A stretch of 57,202 bases of DNA from NCBI RefSeq assembly GCF_030645195.1, contig NZ_JAUSLW010000027.1, positions 1 to 57,202 of the forward strand, given 5' to 3'. Positions within the stretch are counted from its first letter, which is position 1. Each line of letters opens with the position of its first letter. The notes under the pieces were generated by a model, which worked only from the letters and a program-made list of their open reading frames with translations, searched no databases and was not told the DNA's origin. Below are positions 44,228 through 55,142 of the stretch, piece by piece. This stretch comes from Phenylobacterium sp. (GTDB taxonomy: Bacteria > Pseudomonadota > Alphaproteobacteria > Caulobacterales > Caulobacteraceae). The translations under genes and the position numbers were made by a program.

Positions 44228-47200
44228 TCATGGTCTGGTTGTCGCAGGCGGCGGCTGAACGGGGTCTGAACCGCGCAGCTTCTGATATTCGGCGAAGTCC
44301 CCCAGCAGTTGATCCAGGTTCAGCGAACTGTCCAGGGTCAGGTCGACCTTGGTGCCCGAGGGCAGGGGCAGTTTCTTCTTCAGGAAGCTGCGGGTCAGCA
44401 CCTCCTGCGGGGTCAGCCAGATCTCCTGGTGGGTCGGGGGGGCGTTCTCCCCCTTGATGTGGAACAGCACCCCCAGGCGGCCCTTGGGCAGGCTGTTGAT
44501 CTGGGCGTCCAGGCTCTGGAAGGCCAGGTTCTCCATGGCCTGGTAGGCGAAGTCGGTGAAGGTGTCGGTGGTGGGCGGCGGCGTCTTGTCCCCCAGAGGA
44601 CCCGCGGCCACCGCGCCGTCGGCGACCACCGCGCTCAGCGCGTCGCGGCGGATCGACAGGCGACCGGGACCGACTGCGTGCAGGGTCCCGCCGGAGACCC
44701 GCACGCCATCGGGAGTGACCAGGAAGGGGATGGTCCCGCTGGCCTTGGCGGTGAGGTCCATGCGGGCGGCGAAGGGGGAGGCCTCCACCAGGTCCGAGAG
44801 CTGGACGTCGGTGAAGGCGATGATCCCCTTCCAACTCTTGCCGCCGACGAAGGGCAGGCTGAAGGGCTCCAGCCGCACCTGGCCGCCGCCCAGCGCCATG
44901 TCGAGGGCCGCGACGTTCACCGCCTCGCCGGCGATGCCGAAGGTCGCCTCCGCCTCCGTCAGGCCGGCCAGGGCGTCGATCTTCCGGGCGGTCAGGCGCT
45001 GGCCGGGGGCGGCGGTGAGGGGCGAGAGGCTGGTGAAAGCGACCTGACCCGCCAGGCCGGTGACCTGGCCGGCCGGACTGCGGAAATCCAGGCCGGGGAT
45101 GTCCAGCACCCCGCCGCTCGTCGAGCCGGACTTGGTCCAGGCGACCTCGCCATGGAAGCGGGCCTGGCCCGTGGCCGGCGAGCCCACCAGGGCGGCGCGG
45201 GGGGACAGGGCCGCGGGCTGCAGGCCGCCCTCGGCGAAGGCCAGCGGCCCAGTGTCGAAGGTGAGCGCGCCCATTCCGGTGGCGCCGTCGTGGGTCAGGT
45301 CGCCTTGGCCCAGGGCGTGGCCGGCAGGATCGGCGGCGGCGATCTGGGCGCGCCAGACCTCGCCGGCCACCCGGGCGCTGGCGGTGGCGCGGACCGGATG
45401 GAAGCGGCGGTCGGGGCTGGTGTCGGCCACCTGGCCGGCGGCGAGGTCGAGGGTTCCGGTCAGACGCCCGTTGGTGGTTCCCAGGTCGAGGCCGCCGGCG
45501 CCCTCGCTCAGCGCGGCCTGCAGGAAGGGGACTTTGGCCGACAGGCCCTTGGCGCCGGCCCGGATACGCCAGTCGCCGTGGGCCAGGGTGAAGAGCGGGG
45601 CGGCCGTCGGGCAGAGCTCGCCGGCGATCGCCTCCACGTCGTTGGTCCCGAGCTCAAGCCGACCGGAGACCGGGGCGCAGCGGCTGGCGGTGAAGGCCAG
45701 AGCCCCGCCCGCCAGGCGCAGCTCGCCCTGGGCGGCGACGTGGCCGTCGCGGACCGGGCCGACGCCGGTGACGGCGCTCAGACGGGTCTGGGCGGTGAGG
45801 CCGCCAGGCGTCAGGTGGTAGCGGTCGACGGCGAGGTCCAGCTCCGGCAGGCCACCGCCACTGACCGCCAGCTTCAGGGCGCCGGCGCCCTTGGCGTAGA
45901 GGGGCGCCCGGCCCAGGGCCTGGACGACAGCCAGGCCGCCGCCGGCGGCGGGGCGTACGGTCAGGGGGGCGGTCAGGGCGAGGGTCAGGCCGCCGTCGCG
46001 GGCGGTGAGGGACAGGCCCTTGGTGGCGGCGCCGAAGCTACGGGCGGCGCGCTTCAGGGCGGCGATCTCCGGGGCGTCACTGGCGCTGGCGGCGCCCAGG
46101 CCCGACCAGTCGCCGTGGGTGGAGACCGATCCGGCCAGGGCCAGGTCGCCCCCCTTGGCGGCCAGGACAGCCGAGCCGCGCAGGTCGCCGCTAAGCCGCG
46201 TCAGGGCGAGCTTGTCGCGGGTCAGGGCCTCGGCGCCGATCCGCGTGGTCAGGCCCGCGGCGACCCGGTCCCCGCCCCGCCGGGTCCAGTTGAGGCCCTT
46301 CACATCGGCGGCGACGCGCAAGGTCCGGATCTGGGCCCCGGCCAGATCGGCGCGGGCCGCCCCCAGGACCGCGGCGCCATCGCCGGTCACCGAGAGGGTG
46401 TCGATCCAGCCGGCGGACTGGCCGGTGAAGCTGGCCTGCAGGCTGGCGTCCCGCAGGGCCGTCGCGCCATAGGCCAGGCGGCGGGCCTCGAGCTTCAGGG
46501 TCTGGGTCAGGCCACCGTCGCCGCGCCTGGCCTTGAGGTCGGGATAGGCGGTGCGGGCGGTGAGCCGCAGGATGGCGTCCTGGGCCGCGATCTGGCCCAG
46601 GGTCAGGTCGCGGACGCTGACCTCCAGGGCCGAGACCAGCTGGTCGCCGACGGTCACCAGGTGCAGCTCGCCGGGGCCCAGGCGGACCGCGCGGTCGGCG
46701 CCCTTGAGCTCGGCGGGGGCGAAGATGGCGTCCAGGCGCAGCAGACGGCCGTTGTCCAGCCGGGCGCTGGCGCGGGCCAGGAGGGCGCCATAGTCGGTGT
46801 CCAGGCGCAGGCGGGCGTTCTCGATCGCTATGGCCGGCTGGCGGATGTCGGGGCGCGGGGGGCGTTTGCGAAGCGCCTCGATCAGGGGGTCGAGCTCGCC
46901 CAGGGTGAGGCGGCCGGCCCTCCAGCGGCCGTGGATCACCGGGCTCGCCAGGCGGATCGAGGTGACCGTGACCCCGAAGGGCTTGCCGACCCACCAGCCG
47001 GTGAGGCCGTAGCGGACCTCGGCCACCTGGGCGGTGAGGTCGGGGTTGGCGGCGGGGCCGATGCGCAGGGTCCCGGTGAAGCCGCCGGGGCCGAAGGTGG
47101 AGAAGAGCACTTCGGACTCCACCCCCTGGGAGCGCAGCCAGCCGGTCAGCGCCTCCCGGGCGATGATCCGGCGGCCGGCATAGGCCAGCGCCATGACCAG

Positions 47201-47272
47201 GACCAGGGCGACGACGGCCAGGATCAGGACGGTGCGCCAGGTTCGCCGGGGGATGATCGCTGGGTCGGTCAA
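44228..47272 (-). CDS. ydbH: YdbH-family AsmA-like intermembrane lipid-transport protein
   Basis: The 1014-aa protein has one N-terminal membrane anchor (residues 15-35, VLILAVVALVLVMALAYAG) and a long periplasmic part of repetitive beta strands, as in the AsmA-like superfamily (TamB, YhdP, YdbH). The C-terminal region NLAFQSLDAQINSLPKGRLG with HIKGENAPP is the YdbH (PF11739) signature. In E. coli YdbH with TamB and YhdP moves phospholipids to the outer membrane. The gene order ydbH-ynbE-ydbL is the same as in E. coli. Stop-to-start gap with ynbE is 10 nt. Confidence 0.88.
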   Translation of the reverse strand: MTDPAIIPRRTWRTVLILAVVALVLVMALAYAGRRIIAREALTGWLRSQGVESEVLFSTFGPGGFTGTLRIGPAANPDLTAQVAEVRYGLTGWWVGKPFGVTVTSIRLASPVIHGRWRAGRLTLGELDPLIEALRKRPPRPDIRQPAIAIENARLRLDTDYGALLARASARLDNGRLLRLDAIFAPAELKGADRAVRLGPGELHLVTVGDQLVSALEVSVRDLTLGQIAAQDAILRLTARTAYPDLKARRGDGGLTQTLKLEARRLAYGATALRDASLQASFTGQSAGWIDTLSVTGDGAAVLGAARADLAGAQIRTLRVAADVKGLNWTRRGGDRVAAGLTTRIGAEALTRDKLALTRLSGDLRGSAVLAAKGGDLALAGSVSTHGDWSGLGAASASDAPEIAALKRAARSFGAATKGLSLTARDGGLTLALTAPLTVRPAAGGGLAVVQALGRAPLYAKGAGALKLAVSGGGLPELDLAVDRYHLTPGGLTAQTRLSAVTGVGPVRDGHVAAQGELRLAGGALAFTASRCAPVSGRLELGTNDVEAIAGELCPTAAPLFTLAHGDWRIRAGAKGLSAKVPFLQAALSEGAGGLDLGTTNGRLTGTLDLAAGQVADTSPDRRFHPVRATASARVAGEVWRAQIAAADPAGHALGQGDLTHDGATGMGALTFDTGPLAFAEGGLQPAALSPRAALVGSPATGQARFHGEVAWTKSGSTSGGVLDIPGLDFRSPAGQVTGLAGQVAFTSLSPLTAAPGQRLTARKIDALAGLTEAEATFGIAGEAVNVAALDMALGGGQVRLEPFSLPFVGGKSWKGIIAFTDVQLSDLVEASPFAARMDLTAKASGTIPFLVTPDGVRVSGGTLHAVGPGRLSIRRDALSAVVADGAVAAGPLGDKTPPPTTDTFTDFAYQAMENLAFQSLDAQINSLPKGRLGVLFHIKGENAPPTHQEIWLTPQEVLTRSFLKKKLPLPSGTKVDLTLDSSLNLDQLLGDFAEYQKLRGSDPVQPPPATTRP

Positions 47273-47387
47273 GGGGCGCCGTTGTTGCCGCGGGAAGGCA
47301 AGACTCTAGCGCAAAAGCGGCGCGGGCAGGGCCGTTCCCTGCACATGTCGGTCGGCCGTGAGAGACCAAACCCCACCTTCGTCGACA

Positions 47388-47420
47388 TCACCCCGGCAGG
47401 TCAGGCGACCGCCGGGGTGA
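47388..47420. repeat. Short palindrome between SDR and ydbH
   Basis: TCACCCCGG (47388-47396) and CCGGGGTGA (47412-47420) form a 9-bp stem. The arm sequence matches the outer arms of the family A repeats at 9202 and 50503, so this may be a reduced copy. The adjacent 47430-47458 is AT-rich (TTTGATATATATATAAAAT). Confidence 0.55.
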
Positions 47421-47463
47421 GGCCTTCAACTATCTATTTGATATATATATAAAATCATCGACT

Positions 47464-48240
47464 TCAGAGGCCTCCGAGGGAGGCCAGCGCGACGCCACCA
47501 TCGACGGCGATGGTTTCACCGACGACGTAGTCACCGGCGCGGCTGGCCAGGTAGATGGCGGCCGCGGCCATGTCCTCGTCGCGGCCGATGCGGCGCGAGG
47601 GGATGCGCTTGGCGATCTCGTCGCCCTGGTCGCGGGCCACCCGGTTCATCTCCGAGGCGAAGGCGCCCGGCGCGATGCCGGTGACGTTGATGCTGTCCTC
47701 GATCAGGGTCGCGGCCATCCGGCGGGTCAGGTAGATCAGGCCCGACTTGCTGGCATGGTAGGAATAGGTCTCCTGCGGATTGAGGCGGATGCCGTCGATC
47801 GAGCAGATGTTGATCACCTTGGCCGGCTGCTCGTGGCTGGCGGCGGCCTTCAGGGCGCCGTGCAGGGCCTGGGTCAGGAAGAAGGGCGACTTCAGGTTCA
47901 GGTTCATCACCTTGTCCCAGCCGCTCTCAGGGAACTCGTCGAAGGGCGCCCCCCAGGCGGCGCCGGCGTTGTTCACCAGGATGTCGAGCTTGGCCTCATG
48001 CTCGCCGAAGCGCTTGGCCAGAGCCTGGCAGCCCTCCACCGTCGAGACGTCCTGCGGCAGGGAGATGCAGTTGGGACCCAGCTCGGCGGCGGTCTCGTCG
48101 CAGGCGCCGGGCTTGCGCGAGGAGATATAGACCTTGGCGCCCTGCTCGATGAAGCCGGCCGCGATCATCTTGCCGATGCCGCGCGAGCCGCCGGTGACCA
48201 GGGCCACGCGGCCCTTCAGAGAGAACAGATCCAGAGCCAT
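47464..48240 (-). CDS. SDR-family oxidoreductase (RhlG-like)
   Basis: The 258-aa classical SDR has VTGGSRGIGKM for cofactor binding, VNNAGAAWG, and the active-site YSYHASKSGL with Ser in NICSIDGI. Arg in SSRKPGAC after beta-2 suggests NADPH preference. The pattern resembles RhlG-type beta-ketoacyl reductases, though ligand is uncertain. It is divergent from the fadB-like gene by 173 nt, so a role in acyl metabolism is plausible. Confidence 0.88.
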   Translation of the reverse strand: MALDLFSLKGRVALVTGGSRGIGKMIAAGFIEQGAKVYISSRKPGACDETAAELGPNCISLPQDVSTVEGCQALAKRFGEHEAKLDILVNNAGAAWGAPFDEFPESGWDKVMNLNLKSPFFLTQALHGALKAAASHEQPAKVINICSIDGIRLNPQETYSYHASKSGLIYLTRRMAATLIEDSINVTGIAPGAFASEMNRVARDQGDEIAKRIPSRRIGRDEDMAAAAIYLASRAGDYVVGETIAVDGGVALASLGGL

Positions 48241-48413
48241 CAGGCGCTTCCCTTTTTCAGCGTTGAAGCTGGGTCATAGACCCGTGTTTCCGTCACGAAA
48301 ACCCTACGCACATTTGACTCGCACCGGGTCGGCGTGGCCTGTAACACCCGTTTGAATCTCTCCAGCCGCCCTGCCTAGAAGCGGCCCTGAAACGACAAGC
48401 CGAGGATGCGCCC

Positions 48414-50495
<2,082 letters not shown>

Positions 50496-50502
50496 GTATT
50501 CA

Positions 50503-50611
50503 CCGCTCATCCCGGCGAAGGCCGGGACCCAGCTCCACCAACCGAATTCAGGACAATCGCGCCAAGACCGAGCTTTAGGATCTGGGCCCCGGCCTTCGCC
50601 GGGGTGAGCGG
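50503..50611. repeat. Dispersed palindromic repeat, family A copy 2
   Basis: This approximately 109-bp element opens CCGCTCATCCCGGCGAAGG and ends with its complement at 50611. The centre contains CCGAATTCAGGA, as in the copy at 9202-9309. It lies between the fadB-like gene and the thiolase on the same strand, so it would be transcribed as a long hairpin within the module. Confidence 0.8.
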
Positions 50612-50665
50612 ACTTGAGGCCCGGTCTTCGGTCGCCCCTCCTCCCCAACCAAGGACATCTTCTTC

Positions 50666-51868
50666 ATGCGTGAAGCCGTCATCGTCTCCACCGCCCGCAC
50701 GCCGATCGGCAAGGCCTATCGCGGCGCGTTCAACAACACCTCCGGCGCCGAGCTGGGCGGCCACGTGATCGCCGAGGCCGTCAAGCGCGCCGGCATCGAT
50801 CCGGCCACCATCGACGACGTGGTGATGGGGGCGGCGATGCAGCAGGGCACCACCGGCAACAACATCGCCCGTCAGGCCGCCCTGCGCGCCGGCCTGCCCA
50901 ACACCGTCTCGGGCATGACCCTGGACCGCCAATGCTCCTCGGGCCTGATGGGCATCGCCACGGCGGCCAAGTACATCATCAACGATGGCGCCAATGTCGC
51001 GGTCGGCGGCGGGCTGGAGAGCATCAGCCTGGTCCAGAACGACAAGATGAACCGCTATCGCACCAGCGATAAGTGGCTGAACGAGCACGTTCCGGAAATC
51101 CACACCTCGATGCTGGAGACCGCCGAGATCGTGGCCGAGCGCTACGGCGTCAGCCGCGAGGCCCAGGACGAATACGCCTTCCAGTCGCAGCAGCGCACCG
51201 CCGCGGCCCAGGCCGCCGGGGTGTTCAATGCCGAGATCGCGCCGCTGACCTCGATCATGATGGTGCAGAACAAGGAGACCGGTGAGTTCTCCGAAAAGGA
51301 AGTCACGCTCACCCAGGACGAGGGCAACCGTCCGTCGACCACCCTGGCCGACCTGCAGAAGCTGGCCCCCGTCTTCAAGGGCGGCATCTATGTCAAGGAA
51401 GGCAAGTACGTCACCGCCGGGAATGCGTCACAGCTCTCCGACGGCGCCGCCGCCGTGGTGCTCATGGAGCGGAAGGAAGCTGAGCGGCTTGGACTCACCC
51501 CGCTGGGCGCCTATCGCGGCATGGCCGTGGCCGGCTGCGGCCCGGAAGAAATGGGTATCGGCCCGGTCTTCGCCATCCCCAAGCTGCTGGAGCGTAACGG
51601 CCTGAAGATCGACGACATCGACATGTGGGAGCTCAACGAGGCCTTCGCCTCGCAGTGCCTCTACTGCCGCGACAAGCTGGGCATCGACCCGGCCAAGTAC
51701 AACATCTCCGGCGGCGCCATCTCCATCGGCCACCCCTACGGCATGACCGGCGCCCGGGCGACCGGCCACATCCTGCACGTGGGCAAGCGCCGCGGCGCCA
51801 AGTACGGCGTGGTGACCATGTGCGTCGGCGGCGGCATGGGCGCCGCAGGGCTGTTCGAGATCTTCTAA
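50666..51868 (+). CDS. Acetyl-CoA acyltransferase (thiolase)
   Basis: The 400-aa thiolase cleaves 3-ketoacyl-CoA in the last step of beta-oxidation. It opens [16 protein letters not shown] and has the nucleophilic Cys in LDRQCSSGL, then [10 protein letters not shown], the catalytic His in [16 protein letters not shown] and the second Cys in [16 protein letters not shown] lies upstream of the ATG. It follows the FadB-like gene in the same direction and is closed by a strong terminator. Whether it is a FadA or a biosynthetic thiolase is not settled by sequence alone; the neighbour favours degradation. Confidence 0.93.
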   Translation: MREAVIVSTARTPIGKAYRGAFNNTSGAELGGHVIAEAVKRAGIDPATIDDVVMGAAMQQGTTGNNIARQAALRAGLPNTVSGMTLDRQCSSGLMGIATAAKYIINDGANVAVGGGLESISLVQNDKMNRYRTSDKWLNEHVPEIHTSMLETAEIVAERYGVSREAQDEYAFQSQQRTAAAQAAGVFNAEIAPLTSIMMVQNKETGEFSEKEVTLTQDEGNRPSTTLADLQKLAPVFKGGIYVKEGKYVTAGNASQLSDGAAAVVLMERKEAERLGLTPLGAYRGMAVAGCGPEEMGIGPVFAIPKLLERNGLKIDDIDMWELNEAFASQCLYCRDKLGIDPAKYNISGGAISIGHPYGMTGARATGHILHVGKRRGAKYGVVTMCVGGGMGAAGLFEIF

Positions 51869-51890
51869 GCCTCATCGCTTCAGACTGACG

Positions 51891-51919
51891 AAGGGCCGTC
51901 CGCGAGGGCGGCCCTTTTT
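51891..51919 (+). terminator. Intrinsic terminator after the thiolase
   Basis: AAGGGCCGTCC (51891-51901) pairs with GGGCGGCCCTT (51906-51916) around a GCGA loop with one G-T wobble, and a T-run ends at 51919. It lies 22 nt past the stop codon. Confidence 0.88.
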
Positions 51920-51939
51920 CGTGGGCGCGTTCGGGAGGC

Positions 51940-52073
51940 TCCCCCTCTCCCGCCTGCGAGAGGGTAGGGTGAGGGCTCTTGCTGAAAGGCCGTCGTCGCT
52001 CCGGGCGCCGAAAGACCTCCGCTGCGCGGAGGCCCCCTCACCCAACCTCTCCCCCGCAAGCGGGGGCGAGGAG
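51940..52073. repeat. Dispersed palindromic repeat, family B copy
   Basis: The arms CTCCCCCTCTCCCGCC... at the left and the matching CTCTCCCCCGCAAGCGGGGG and GAGGAG at the right bound about 134 bp. CCCTCACCC and GGGTGAGGG are internal inverted repeats. The sequence resembles 12110-12266 and 17105-17247. Confidence 0.7.
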
Positions 52074-52130
52074 GAGTCTCGTCACGGTCAGCGAATGTCC
52101 TAGACTGGCCGCTCAACGTCGGAGTCCCGC

Positions 52131-53192
52131 ATGCAAGCCGTCCCCCTCACCGCCATCGAGACCCTGATGGATGGGCAGATCGACATCCGCCGCCGCGAGG
52201 GGTCGCTGCAGCCGATGCGGTTGCCGGTGAAGGAGCTGCCCTTCTATGACGCCTTCACCCGCTGGGTGGGGTCCTGCGCCACGGGGTGCCGGCTGCGGTT
52301 CTCCACCGACAGCACCACGGTGCGGCTCTCCGCCACCCAGCACCTGCTGGCCCAGGCCAATGACGGGGAGAAGCGGGGCGCCTATGACCTCTATGTGGAC
52401 GGCGCCTTCTTCGGCCGAGGCTGGGGCGAGGGCGGCGCTGTCATGGAGGCCGACGGCAAGCTCAGCGGGGACCCGGCCTTCACCATCGAATTCACCGGCC
52501 TGCCGGCCAGGACCAAGACCGTGGAGCTGTGGCTGCCCCAGGCCGCGACGGTGGCGATCACCGGCCTGGCCATCGACGACCGCGCCGGCCTGGAGCCCGC
52601 CTCCGAGCGGCGCAGGCGCGTCCTGTTCCACGGCAGCTCCATCAGCCACGGCATGGAGGCCGAGGGCGCCACGGCCAACTGGCCCGCCGTGGCCAGCCGG
52701 CTGGCGAACCTGGATCACCTGAACCTGGGCTGGGCCGGGTCCTGCCTGCTGAGCGGTCAGGCGGCGCGGATCCTCCGCGACCAGAGGGCCGACGCCATCG
52801 TCCTGAAGCTGGGGATCAATGTGCATGGCGAAGGGCAGCTGAAGGAGCGGACCTTCCTCGATTCAGCCCACGCCATGATCTCGATCATCCGCGAGAAACA
52901 CCCCACCACGCCGCTGCTGATCGTCTCGCCGATCTGGTCGCCGCCGCGCGAGAGCGTCGGCGACGGGCCCAGCCTGCAGCGGATGCGTCAGCTGCTGGCC
53001 GATGTCGTCGCCGCTCGGGCCGCGACGGGGGACACCGCCATCCGCTATCTCGACGGCCTGGAACTGTTCGGCCCCGCCGACGCCGCCCTGCTGCCCGACG
53101 ACCTGCACCCCAACACCGAGGGCTATCGGCTGATGGGGGAGCGGTTCCACGCGCTTATGCTGAGCGGAGATGGGGCGTTGGTGCGGGGGTAG
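52131..53192 (+). CDS. SGNH/GDSL hydrolase with N-terminal beta domain
   Basis: The 353-aa esterase-type hydrolase has the four SGNH blocks: Ser in LFHGSSISHG (about residue 168), Gly in LGWAGSCL, Asn in LKLGINVHGEG and Asp-His in DDLHPNTEGY. The first 150 residues form a separate beta-rich domain (YDLYVDGAFF, WLPQAATVAITG) common in carbohydrate-linked SGNH esterases. There is no signal peptide, so it acts in the cytoplasm. GGAG lies 7 nt before the ATG. Substrate unknown. Confidence 0.87.
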   Translation: MQAVPLTAIETLMDGQIDIRRREGSLQPMRLPVKELPFYDAFTRWVGSCATGCRLRFSTDSTTVRLSATQHLLAQANDGEKRGAYDLYVDGAFFGRGWGEGGAVMEADGKLSGDPAFTIEFTGLPARTKTVELWLPQAATVAITGLAIDDRAGLEPASERRRRVLFHGSSISHGMEAEGATANWPAVASRLANLDHLNLGWAGSCLLSGQAARILRDQRADAIVLKLGINVHGEGQLKERTFLDSAHAMISIIREKHPTTPLLIVSPIWSPPRESVGDGPSLQRMRQLLADVVAARAATGDTAIRYLDGLELFGPADAALLPDDLHPNTEGYRLMGERFHALMLSGDGALVRG

Positions 53193-53202
53193 TTCCTTAT
53201 CC

Positions 53203-53298
53203 CGTCATCCCGGGCGACCGCGGGGAGACCCGGGAGCCAGGGGCGGCGGGCTGGGCCCCTGGGTCCCGGCTCTTCGCTTCGCTGCGGCCGGGATGACG
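53203..53298. repeat. Palindromic element between convergent SGNH hydrolase and lactone oxidase
   Basis: CGTCATCCCGG (53203-53213) and CCGGGATGACG (53288-53298) are perfect inverted repeats around GC-rich internal hairpins including CCCGGGAGCC and GGGTCCCGGC. The GTCATCCCGG edge is shared with 24290-24335, pointing to one family (C). Confidence 0.7.
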
Positions 53299-53305
53299 TA
53301 GAGGG

Positions 53306-54700
53306 TTAGGCCCCGAACAACTCCCTCAGATACGAGTTCAGCATCTTGCCCTGCGGGTCCAGACGGCGGCGGACGTCCTGGAAGGCGGCCCAGTCCGGAT
53401 AGAGCCTGGAAAGCTGCGGGGCCTTGAGGCTGTGGAGCTTGCCCCAGTGGGGGCGGCCGCCGTGGGCCAGGAAGATCGGCTGAATCAGCTCGAACAGGAA
53501 TTTGTAGTCGTCCTTGTAGTGACAGTGGACAGCCACCGAGCCTCTGGGGCCGCCGTTGAAGGGCGAGAGCCAGGCGTCGTCGCCGGCGATGCGGCGGGCC
53601 TCGATGGGGAAGAAGACGTCCTTGCGGTGGGTCTCCAGGGCCGCCACCACCTCTTTCAGCGCCGTCAGCGGGGTCTGTAGCGGCAGGTGGAACTCCAGCT
53701 CGTTGAATCGCACCGGACGCTCGGTGGAGAGCAGCTTCCAGCCTTCGCCCACCGCCTCCTCCGGCTTGGTGGAGCCCAGCAGGGCCTTGGCCGCGGCCTT
53801 GCGCAGGGGCGTCGAGAACCCAAGCAGGTTGCGCAGCTGTTTGAGCGCCTCGAGGAAGGCGTCGTCGCTGGAGGCGCCTGGCGGGGTGGCCGGCAGGGTG
53901 GTCTCGTCGTGAGTGATGTTGGCCGCCAGGTCGGTGAAGGGGACGGCGTAGAACTCGTAGTTGCGGTGCTTGGCCCAGCGCGTCTCGGCCTGGGCGAGGG
54001 TCTGTTCCAGGGGCTCCAGCCAGACATGGCGGTGCAGGCGCGGGTTGGGGGCGGTCTTCAACCGCACCTGGGTGATGACGCCGAGGCCGCCGAGAGAGAC
54101 CCGGGCGGCGTTGAAGATATCGGTGTTGTGGGTCGCGTCGCAGTCGAGGATCTCGCCGCCCACCGTGGCCAGGCGCAGGGCGGTGATGTCGCCATGGATG
54201 GCCTTGAAGGCCGTCCCCGTGCCGTGGGTGCCGGTGCCGATGGCGCCCCCCAGGGACTGCTTGTTGATGTCGGGCAGGTTGGGCATGGCCCGGCCCCTGG
54301 CGGCCAGGGCGGGGCCGAGGGCGCCCAGGCGGGTGCCGGTCCAGACGACGGCCTCGTCTCCCTCCCAGCGGTCGATCCCGGCCACCTGGTCGAGGGTCAT
54401 CAGCGTGCCGGAGGTGGGGACCAGGCCGGTGAAGGAGTGACCGGCGCCGACGGGGCGGATGGGGGCCGCGGCGGTCTTCAAGGTCTGGGCGACCTGCGCC
54501 TCGGTTTTCGGCGCGCTGCGGACGGCGGGATAGGCGCTCTCGATCCCCGACCAGTTGCGCCACAGCATCCGCCCTTGCGGATTGACGCTGGGGGGCGAAG
54601 CCGGCTCGGGCTTCTCGCGGGTGGCCAGGAAGACGCCCCCGGTCCCGGCGACGACCACGCCGGCGGCGCCGACCAGCAGGGCGTTGCGACGGCTGATCAT
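53306..54700 (-). CDS. FAD-linked sugar-lactone/alditol oxidase family protein
   Basis: The 464-aa exported flavoprotein opens with a twin-Arg-like anchor (MISRRNALLVGAAGVVVAG). The PCMH FAD-binding domain has RPVGAGHSFTGL, in which His88 is at the position of the covalent FAD-His link of this family, and SLGGAIGTGTHGTG. The C-terminal half ends with RPHWGKLHSL, typical of D-arabinono-1,4-lactone oxidase (ALO)-type enzymes. Its start overlaps the stop of a cytochrome c gene (ATGA), so the cytochrome probably takes its electrons instead of O2. The actual substrate is unknown. Confidence 0.85.
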   Translation of the reverse strand: MISRRNALLVGAAGVVVAGTGGVFLATREKPEPASPPSVNPQGRMLWRNWSGIESAYPAVRSAPKTEAQVAQTLKTAAAPIRPVGAGHSFTGLVPTSGTLMTLDQVAGIDRWEGDEAVVWTGTRLGALGPALAARGRAMPNLPDINKQSLGGAIGTGTHGTGTAFKAIHGDITALRLATVGGEILDCDATHNTDIFNAARVSLGGLGVITQVRLKTAPNPRLHRHVWLEPLEQTLAQAETRWAKHRNYEFYAVPFTDLAANITHDETTLPATPPGASSDDAFLEALKQLRNLLGFSTPLRKAAAKALLGSTKPEEAVGEGWKLLSTERPVRFNELEFHLPLQTPLTALKEVVAALETHRKDVFFPIEARRIAGDDAWLSPFNGGPRGSVAVHCHYKDDYKFLFELIQPIFLAHGGRPHWGKLHSLKAPQLSRLYPDWAAFQDVRRRLDPQGKMLNSYLRELFGA

Positions 54701-55044
54701 GACCTGTCTCCTTCGTGGCCGGCGATGAAGGCGATCAGGGCCTTGAAGTCGTCGGGCGTGCAGGCGGCGCACTGGCCGCCGGCGGGCATGGCGCGGTAGC
54801 CCTGGACCACGTGGTCCAGCAGCACGGCCTCCCCCTGATGCCACCGGGGCCGCCAGGCCCGGGCGTCGTGGGTCAGGGGCGCGCCGGCGGCCGGGTTGGT
54901 GTGGCAGGTCTTGCAGGCGCCTTCGTAGAGGGAGGCGAGACGCGGGTCGGCGGGCGCCAGGCTGGCATAGTCGGCGGGCGGCCCGGCCGGCTTGGCGCAG
55001 GCGGTCAGGGCCAGCAGCGCGGCCGGCAGCAACAGGTGTCTCAA
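54697..55044 (-). CDS. Cytochrome c-like lipoprotein coupled to the lactone oxidase
   Basis: The 115-aa protein is a monohaem c-type cytochrome. The lipobox LTAC puts a lipidated Cys at residue 16; the haem site is CKTCH (44-48); the likely Met ligand is Met86 in AMPAGGQ; and Cys92 and Cys95 form the extra pair seen in cytochrome c5-like proteins. Its TGA overlaps the oxidase ATG by four bases, so both are made in a fixed ratio. Location is the periplasmic face of a membrane. Confidence 0.87.
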   Translation of the reverse strand: MRHLLLPAALLALTACAKPAGPPADYASLAPADPRLASLYEGACKTCHTNPAAGAPLTHDARAWRPRWHQGEAVLLDHVVQGYRAMPAGGQCAACTPDDFKALIAFIAGHEGDRS

Positions 55045-55142
55045 GCGTCCTCCCCCGGGGCGCGATGCCCTCTTTTCGAGAAGGGGGAGCTTAGACGCGA
55101 CTCGGGGGCGGCGTCAGGGGGGGATGGCCGCCCGGGCCACAG

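Noticed and set aside
48314..48345. fadB-like promoter with TTGACT and TGTAAC
   Set aside because: The spacer of 20 nt is too long for a standard housekeeping promoter.
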